From positions 1,736,001 through 1,800,000 of the forward strand of contig CM056880.1 in the NCBI GenBank assembly GCA_029876055.1: a DNA stretch of 64,000 bases, given 5' to 3'. The position numbers and the translations under genes were made by a program. This document shows, one piece after another, positions 58,113 through 64,000 of the stretch. The DNA is from Madurella fahalii. Its lineage: Eukaryota; Ascomycota; Sordariomycetes; Sordariales. Under the pieces are notes generated by a model, which had not been told where the DNA came from, did no database searches, and was given only the letters and a program-made list of their open reading frames with translations. The stretch's first letter is position 1, and each line of letters opens with the position of its first letter.

Positions 58113-58670
58113 CTATTTGTCGGCGAGCGAGTCATGGAGGATCCAGGGTCACTTTAAGTCAGGGAGGATCTAGGGTGTCTCTGGTTCCCGACCTGTACTG
58201 TGGTTGCATTCCTCCAGCCATGTTTTGGGATGACTCATGAAGAAGGCAATACAAGCGAGACTTGCGTTTGACGCATGGCTTGCCTAACGGTTCCAGCAAG
58301 ATTAAGAGATCGGAGGTATGTCTCGCACAGAAAAAACGCCCACTGTACCCGCTTTCTTTTTTTTCCTCCTCCTACTGTTGGGTTAAGGGAAAGACATGTG
58401 TTAGTTCATCAACGCTCCATTGGATGGCTGTTAAAAGGCTTAAACAGCCTGACAGCGGGGTGGAGGTCACTGGGCAGCCGCGGCGTGAGGGACCGGAAAG
58501 AATCGCGACAAATTGCCTTAGGCCGCAAGATAAGGTGCGGGGCAACACAGAATATTAAAACCAAAAGATTTTCCTGCCCCGCCATCGTTCGTAGGAGCTG
58601 CCGCCACAAACACCACACTCAACTCTCCATCTCCAAACTCTTTCAAACGTCTCGACCAAATTAACTCAAA
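58113..58670. other. Promoter of the eEF1B-alpha gene
   Basis: 558 bp, ending in an AC-rich leader just before the ATG. No gene is seen. Confidence 0.4.
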
Positions 58671-59725
58671 ATGGGCTTCACCGACCTCCTTACCGACGCC
58701 GGTCTTACCGGTAAATCCTTCCCAGCGTTGTGTTCACCAAGGATTTCGAACTGTCGCTAACCAATGCCCCGCAGTGCTCAACAACTGGCTGCAGACTCGG
58801 TCCTACATCACTGGGTATGGTTCTTCTCCCGTTCCCCGCGACGGCCACTTTCCTGCCTCTCCCCTCCATGATGACCCCCATGGTCCGTGTTGCTGAGCAG
58901 CCTCAAGACCTGCAAATGATTACGCACCCAGCACTGTGTGCACCTCTGACACCCCGCCCGGCCAGCCGTCGGCAACTGCTCTGCCTCGTCTCATTTTTCT
59001 TTGGTTAGCATCGCGCGTCCGCTGACCATATCTACTATCACAGCTACTCCGCCTCGCAGGCCGATGTTGTCACCTACAAGGCCCTGAGCGCCGCCCCCGA
59101 TGCCGCCAAGTACCCCAACGCGGCCCGCTGGTACAAGCACATTGCCTCGTACGAGAACGAGTTCGCCACCCTCCCCGGCGATGCCAGCAAGCCTTATACC
59201 GTCTACGGCCCCGAAGTCGCCGAGGTTACACTCAACCCGGCCAAGGCACCCGCCGCGGATGAGGAGGAGGACGAGGACGTCGACCTCTTCGGCAGCGACG
59301 ACGAGGAGGAGGATGCCGAGGCCGCCCGCATCCGCGAGGAGCGCCTCGCCGAGTACCGCAAGAAGAAGGAGAGCAAGCCCAAGGCTGCGGCCAAGTCTCT
59401 CGTTACCCTCGACGTCAAGCCTTGGGGTACGCTGTCCCTCTACTCGGATTTGAAATGCAGAGCGGTTTGCTGACACAGACACTTTTTCATCGCAGATGAC
59501 GAGACTGACATGGACGGCCTCGAGGCTGCCGTCCGCGGCATTGAGAAGGATGGTCTAGTCTGGGGCGCTTCTAAGCTCGTCCCCGTTGGCTTCGGTATCA
59601 AGAAGTTCCAGATTAACCTGGTTGTCGAGGACGAGAAGATCTCACTGGACGAGCTCCAGGAGGAGATCCAGGAGTTCGAGGACTATGTCCAGTCGACCGA
59701 TATCGCTGCCATGCAGAAGCTCTAA
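58671..59725 (+). CDS. efb1: Elongation factor 1-beta (eEF1B-alpha)
   Basis: Guanine-nucleotide exchange factor that recharges eEF1A with GTP during translation elongation. Exons 58671-58710, 58775-58814, 59044-59426 and 59496-59725 give 230 aa. The N-terminal GST-like helices are split over two 40-nt exons (MGFTDLLTDAGLT, VLNNWLQTRSYITG). The middle is an acidic linker (EEEDEDVDLFGSDDEEED) with the DLFGSD motif typical of the family, then KPKAAAKSLVTLDVKPWDDETDM. The C-terminal exchange domain has GLVWGASKLVPVGFGIKKFQ and ends DIAAMQKL. Multiple 5' introns are common in fungal translation-factor genes. Confidence 0.96.
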
Positions 59726-60223
59726 AACGTTTGTATATGGGATACTAGCGCCTTGACACGAAATCATAATGAGTGACGATGTAGTCATGCAGACCATGGA
59801 GGGGTGGCGTGCAAGAAAGATGGGAGTCGAGCCGTTGTATTGAGATGTGTCGACGTGTGTTAGCATACCTCGGCAAAGGCACTGAATATCGAGCCGGTCC
59901 CTTCACCCAAGATTTACGCGAGCGGGCGTATGAAGCCATTCGACACTCTCTACGTATTCCCGCTGAGCTGGGCATTGTAACGTTCAGTATCGCATTACTC
60001 GATTGGAGAAATATCCTTGCAGCCTAGCACATCAACTGGTCAATCCCATCATACGCACATATAGGATTCCTGTGAAGAGCTAACCCGTGAGGAGCCTATG
60101 ATATTGGTGAGGACCGCGAGCTAGAAATGAGTTGTTTCGGCCTTTTTCTCTCTGACTGGTAACATATGTAAACTCAAAGACGATAATCATAACAAACCTA
60201 GACGGCACCGTCCATTCTAAGCC
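59726..60223. other. Convergent gap
   Basis: About 0.5 kb between the eEF1B-alpha gene and the NLR gene; no gene recognised. Confidence 0.4.
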
Positions 60224-60374
60224 TCAAGTGTCCCATGACTTCAGGGTAACTAGACAAGACTGCGTTTTAGGATGATCTGGACCCAAGACCTCGCAGCTCA
60301 ACCGGAAACATTTCTCCATCCTCGCTCTGGCCTCAGCGTGCCGCTGTTGGCAATACTGGGTAACAGCTAGTAAG

Positions 60375-61004
60375 GCCATGCTTGAAATCGTGTCGGGGTG
60401 CCTCTCGCCGAGAATGTCAAGCCGTAGTGCCAGCACTTCGGTATTGAGCTTCTCTGCTTCCTCATACTTCCCCTGTTTGTGGTTTATCGCAGCTCTTAAG
60501 GCCATGCTCAAGATCGTGTCGGGGTGCCTCTCGCCGAGAACCTCGCGCCGTAGTGCCAGCACTTCTGCATTGATCTTCGCTGCTCCCTCATACCTTCCCT
60601 GTTGGTGGTATATCCCGGCTTCTAGGGCCATGCTAGAGATTGTGAGGGGGTCCCTCTCGCCGAGAACGTCACGCCTTAATGCCAGCACTTCTGTATTTAT
60701 CTTGTCTGCTTCTTCAAGCTTCCCCTGTTGGTGGTATATCGCGGCTACGAAGGCCATGCTCGAGGTCGTGTCGGGGTGTTTTTCGCCGAGAACCTCACGC
60801 CGTAGTGCCAGCACTTCTGTATTTATCTTCTCTGCATCTTCGTACCTCCCTTGTTGATAGTATGTCGTGGATACTGAGGCCATGCTTGAGATCGTGTCGG
60901 GGTGTTTTTCACCGAGAACTTTCTGTCGAAATTCGTACGCCCTCTTGGCGATTAGCTCCTTCTCTACCCACCTTTCACGATCGCCTAGGTAGTTGGATAC
61001 TCGA
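60375..61004 (-). repeat. Five tandem 126-bp TPR-coding repeats
   Basis: The block GCCATGCT(T/C)GA starts at 60375, 60501, 60627, 60753 and 60879, exactly 126 bp apart. Each unit encodes one 42-residue TPR (GERHPDTISSMA...YQQGRYEEAEKINTEVLALRR). High similarity between units indicates recent duplication or concerted evolution. Confidence 0.85.
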
Positions 61005-62278
61005 GTCAGAAGCTCCGATGCTTCTATCTCTGCGTCACATAATACCGCCCATTCTCCAGCTCGCTGTGCGTGTACTACGTATCTCTCACACCCCACCCAG
61101 AGCTCCCACCGTGTTTCCGGAAACAGGTCGTTAACAACGCGGAGGGCCAACTTCGAGAAGCGTGCCTCGTCTTTCCGCCTGTCCTTCTTGCTCAAGGCGT
61201 ATCGGATGGCCTCCTGCACCAGTTTGTGCATCTCGTATGTCCGGCCGGTGTCCTTGGAGGCGCGACATTGCAGAAACGAGAACTCCTGGAGGCGGGCGAC
61301 TGCATGAAGGACCTCGTCGTCGTCATCCTCGCTATCGCTTCCAGGGCTGACGCTTCTCGTATTTTCGGCGCGTTGTTCATCGTCCGTCGGCTCCTCGTTA
61401 CGGAGAGCCGCCGCCTTGATCATAATCTCGAGCGGAATGTCCTGGCTGTCCAAAAAGGCCAAAACGTGGAGAATATCGTAGGCCATCTCATTTTCACGCT
61501 GGATGAGTTCCATCGAGCTGTCCCATGTCTCTAAGACGCTGTTGGACAGCCCCGGCCTTCGATGTCGGTCAAACCCAGATTGTTGCAGCAGCTTGCATCT
61601 CATCTTGCGCCTCGCTAGTTTCGACAGGTATTCCATTGGTGTTAGCGACATCCCCCGCATATATGCGGCAGCTTGCGACACAGCGAGCGGGAGCCAGTCG
61701 AGTTCTGCAAGAAGCTGCGCGGCATTGTCCCGCTCATCCTCCCCAATCTTCCTATTCCCGACTGTCTCAAGAAGCATTGCGGCTTCGCTGTCCGTCATGC
61801 GAGCGACGTTGATCGCTCGCTGGGCGCCGACGAGGCTACCGCCAATCCGCTTGTCACGACTCGTCCACAGCACCGTCCCTACTGGGCCTCGCGGGACAAA
61901 GTCGTACAGGTTGGATGCTTCGCCTACCGTCCGGCCTTGGCGCCCGCACTGCACAGTCCCGCCCACCCCAAACAGCTTGAGATTGTCCGCATTGTCGAGG
62001 ACAAGAAGCCAGCACGGGTCCGCCTCGATCCGTTCGCGCACCGCCGCCAACAGCTCCGTGCCTCTGAGACTCTCCACAAGTCCCAGCTTCTTCGCGACCA
62101 ATCTGTAATCCTGCTCGAACGTGGTCTCGTTGTCGGCGTGAACCCAGAACACAGAGCAGGGCGGGTCACGGAAGCTCCTGCGGTGGGCATACTCGAGCGC
62201 GACCTGCGTTTTCCTATGTCTGTCAGCCTGTGTGTGGCCGATTTGGAGGGTAGGGCCTTACCCAGATCCGCCCAGGCC

Positions 62279-62281
62279 CTA
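62279..62281 (-). other. In-frame TAG one codon before the NLR P-loop
   Basis: The frame reads ...QSAAL-stop-GLGGSG. A TGG-to-TAG change (CCA to CTA on the plus strand) would explain it and has the CpA-to-TpA form of repeat-induced point mutation. Nearby splice signals could skip it only by removing conserved linker sequence. Confidence 0.7.
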
Positions 62282-62849
62282 GAGGGCAGCGCTCTGGTAT
62301 TCGCGGGATGGGGGGAGAAGCGCGTCGAGCTCGGAGAAGATGGCGGCGCGGTGGACGACATCCTCATTACGGGGACAGGGGATCACACGGCACGGGGGAA
62401 GCGGCTTGCCTTCCGGATTGTTAATCGTTAGGTTTAAGGTACCTCCGGATACATGCGTGCCGGCGATGACGTTTTTGCCGCCGATCCGTCCAAAGGAGAC
62501 CGGTGGGTCCATCGGGTCGGGCCGTCGATAATTTATACCACTTAGCACAATTTCAGCTCCGTGATGCTCAATCAAAGACCGTCGTCAGAGCAAATATTGA
62601 AACGCAGAGCCCGTACCATGAGAGGATGAGAGGGAGGAAGGGTAAAAGGCGGAGGGGGTTTCCAGTTCACACGAGCGTCGCTTAACGCATTGTGCTTTCC
62701 CTGCTACCTGTAGCCGAAGGGGGAAGAGCAACTACCTAACCCGATGGATGTTCCGACCCGACAAACCGTCAATCAATTCGAAGATGGTCTGCGGATTTCA
62801 ACGTCCTAGTTTTCTACGCGTTAAGTAAGGTTGGAATCGATCCAACCTC

Positions 62850-62857
62850 TATATATA
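62850..62857 (+). promoter_or_regulatory. TATA box of the PNP_UDP gene
   Basis: TATATATA about 200 bp upstream of the ATG at 63055. The implied leader would contain the three uORFs. Confidence 0.5.
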
Positions 62858-62917
62858 CGTTTGCGAACCCTCCGCAACCCCCATTCTCTCCATACAGCGG
62901 CTTACAGAACGTCTGAT

Positions 62918-62982
62918 ATGGAGACGGCGTGCGGCTAACATGCCTGCCGATTGAAGAACAACCAATGAGAGCATTAGTCTAG
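62918..62982 (+). promoter_or_regulatory. Three short uORFs in the PNP_UDP leader
   Basis: ATG-initiated minimal frames at 62918-62938 (6 codons plus stop), 62940-62954 (4 plus stop) and 62965-62982 (5 plus stop) lie between the TATA box and the main ATG. They could repress translation. The frames are seen directly; that they lie on the transcript is inferred. Confidence 0.45.
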
Positions 62983-63054
62983 TCGCCTGAGAACCTTGCT
63001 CAACATCCCAGAGCACCGCTCTGCCTAAAGCCCAACAACCATCCTCACCGAAGC

Positions 63055-64000
63055 ATGCCTGAACTGAATCCCCGACTCTACACGGTCGCATGGATCGCGC
63101 CTCTCGAGATCGAGGCGCGAGCCGCCCTGCATATGTTCGATAACCGACATGACGGCTGGTTTCCCACGAGTCGAGGTGACGACTATTTGTTCCATGCGGG
63201 CGAGGTGTGCGGACACAACGTCGTCCTCGCGACTCTTCCCGCGGGTCAGGAATACGGCACGGGATCGGCGGCCGCACTCGCTAGCCAGGTGAAGAAATTC
63301 TTCCCGAATCTCTGGTTCGGCTTGCTCGTCGGCGTTGCCGCTGGTCTCCCCAATCTATTGACGAATCCGCCCCGTGACATCCGCCTCGGCGATGTCCTCG
63401 TGGCGCTCCCCGAAGGGGACAGTGCCGGGCTGGTAGCCTACGATCTGGGCAAGGAGACCAAAAATGGGTTTCAGCTTCTGCGTTTCGGCCACGTGCTAGC
63501 TACTACCGAGACCATCGTTCGGTCAGCGATCGGTAGTATTAAAATTCATGCGCCGAACGACTCGGAGAAGTTCCTCGTATACTATGAGAACATGAAAGAG
63601 AAGGACCATGCACATGGCACCTTCGCCGACCCTGGCCAGGATAAGGACGTGTTGTACGAGGTAGATGAGAATAGAGTGACGAAGCCGGTCAAGCGTGAAC
63701 CGCGGCCAGACTCCAGGCGGACCCGAGTGTGGTACGGGCCGATCGGTTCGGGAGAGAAGTTGATGAAAAATGCCCAGAAGCGTGACGAGCTCAGGGATAA
63801 GTACAACGTCATCGGCCTCGAAATGGAGGCGGCCGGAACGATGAACTGCATCCCCGTCGGCGTCATCCGGGGAGTTTCTAACTACGGGGACGAGCACAAG
63901 AATGAGGAGTGGCGGCCCTACGCTGCAGCGATGGCTGCGGCTTATGCCAAAGCAGTCTTATGCGAGATATTTCCAGGCAGAACACCGTTCGCGTCTGCCC
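63055..64000 (+). CDS. PNP_UDP (phosphorylase superfamily) domain protein, 5' part
   Basis: The frame is open from the ATG at 63055 to the window edge (315 codons), so it is truncated by the window, not broken. It encodes the nucleoside-phosphorylase-like domain found at the N-terminus of many fungal NLRs: YTVAWIAPLEIEARAALHMF, ATLPAGQEYGTGSAAALASQ, GLLVGVAAGLPN, IRLGDVLVALPEG, then NVIGLEMEAAGTMN and the substrate-site-like VIRGVSNYGDEHKNEEWRPY near the end. In this family the domain is an effector, probably acting on nucleosides or nucleotides, usually followed by NACHT or NB-ARC and repeats. Whether such domains follow beyond 64000 cannot be seen. It is divergent from the NB-ARC/TPR gene. 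Confidence 0.9.
   Translation, partial: MPELNPRLYTVAWIAPLEIEARAALHMFDNRHDGWFPTSRGDDYLFHAGEVCGHNVVLATLPAGQEYGTGSAAALASQVKKFFPNLWFGLLVGVAAGLPNLLTNPPRDIRLGDVLVALPEGDSAGLVAYDLGKETKNGFQLLRFGHVLATTETIVRSAIGSIKIHAPNDSEKFLVYYENMKEKDHAHGTFADPGQDKDVLYEVDENRVTKPVKREPRPDSRRTRVWYGPIGSGEKLMKNAQKRDELRDKYNVIGLEMEAAGTMNCIPVGVIRGVSNYGDEHKNEEWRPYAAAMAAAYAKAVLCEIFPGRTPFASA

Larger units (their letters stand above)
60224..62512 (-). pseudogene. NB-ARC/TPR NLR-type STAND protein with in-frame stop
   Basis: Fungal NOD-like receptor, expected to oligomerise on non-self or danger signals and trigger incompatibility or cell death. Exons 62262-62512 and 60224-62213 (48-bp intron) form 746 codons including a TAG at codon 78. 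From the ATG at 62512: a short Gly/Asn-spaced motif (residues 8-31, with GGKNVIAGTHVSGGTLNL), the usual linker (CRVIPCPRNEDVVHRAAIF), then the P-loop GLGGSGKTQVALEYA split by the intron. Walker B is WLLVLDNAD, followed by VLWTSRDKRI and WLPLAVSQAAAYM. An acidic linker and winged-helix-like region lead to five near-identical 42-residue TPRs. The TAG stands where relatives usually have an aromatic residue before GLGG. The gene is therefore probably broken in this strain, unless the base is an error. Confidence 0.85.
62513..63054. other. Divergent region between NLR and PNP_UDP gene
   Basis: 542 bp shared by two head-to-head immune-type genes. It has a TATATATA box on the plus side, a TATAAAT on the minus side only about 20 bp from the NLR ATG, and three short uORFs before the PNP start (separate entries). 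Confidence 0.55.

Noticed and set aside
62262..62460. An intron ending at CTCTAG (62279-62284) to rescue the NLR
   Set aside because: The available GT donors would delete the conserved linker (CRVIPCPRNEDVVHRAAIF), so a nonsense change is more likely.
1..64000. CRISPR arrays, insertion sequences, intact transposons, dispersed 5S rRNA genes
   Set aside because: None seen. The only regular tandem repeat is the TPR-coding array, and the only tRNA-like fold found is the leucine tRNA; a tool-based scan could still find diverged copies.

Overview
The window is 64 kb of nuclear DNA from a filamentous ascomycete, most likely a member of the Sordariales (Neurospora/Chaetomiaceae type). The evidence is short (45-270 bp) GT-AG introns, Zn2Cys6 regulators, large gene-poor gaps, GC-rich coding regions, a quinic-acid (qa) cluster in the Neurospora gene order, and a fungal NLR-type locus at the right edge. 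About two dozen genes can be supported. Exon boundaries were placed by eye from splice signals and reading frame; every spliced model given here sums to a multiple of three.

Left third (0.5-11 kb): half of the quinate utilisation cluster, in the order quinate dehydrogenase (qa-3, +), quinate permease (qa-y, -), repressor (qa-1S, -), activator (qa-1F, +). The two regulators are divergent, and a near-perfect QA-1F operator palindrome lies between them. Right after qa-1F is an intron-containing tRNA-Leu, an arrangement I recall being reported for Neurospora. Then come a membrane-anchored fumarate reductase (OSM1 type) and a GPR1/FUN34/YaaH acetate transporter.

Middle (15.6-42.9 kb): a 7.2-kb stretch with no recognisable gene but with one promoter-like site; two small-subunit ribosomal protein genes (uS5/RPS2 and a four-exon eS30/RPS30 with no exon longer than 105 nt) and a MARVEL-domain protein, all on the minus strand; an ABCB half-transporter with an apparent 1-nt frameshift in its ABC signature; NBS1 (MRN complex); a cytochrome b5-fold protein; an unrecognised low-complexity/coiled-coil protein with three FFYAN-like repeats; a DnaJ-X co-chaperone; and a UDP-rhamnose-pathway epimerase/reductase.

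Right third (44-64 kb): squalene synthase (ERG9), a candidate small two-exon gene, a secreted or vacuolar subtilisin, a 4-kb gene-free stretch, an F-box-like protein, GPI mannosyltransferase I (PIG-M/GPI14), translin-associated factor X with an 18-nt microexon, and eEF1B-alpha. The last 4 kb hold the most unusual locus. One gene is an NB-ARC/TPR NLR whose ATG is followed at once by a short glycine/asparagine-spaced motif like the amyloid (RHIM/PP-like) motifs of fungal NLRs. It carries an in-frame TAG one codon before the P-loop and five 126-bp TPR repeats. Facing it head-to-head is a PNP_UDP-domain gene that runs off the window. The shared 542-bp intergenic region has a TATA box and three short uORFs on the PNP side.
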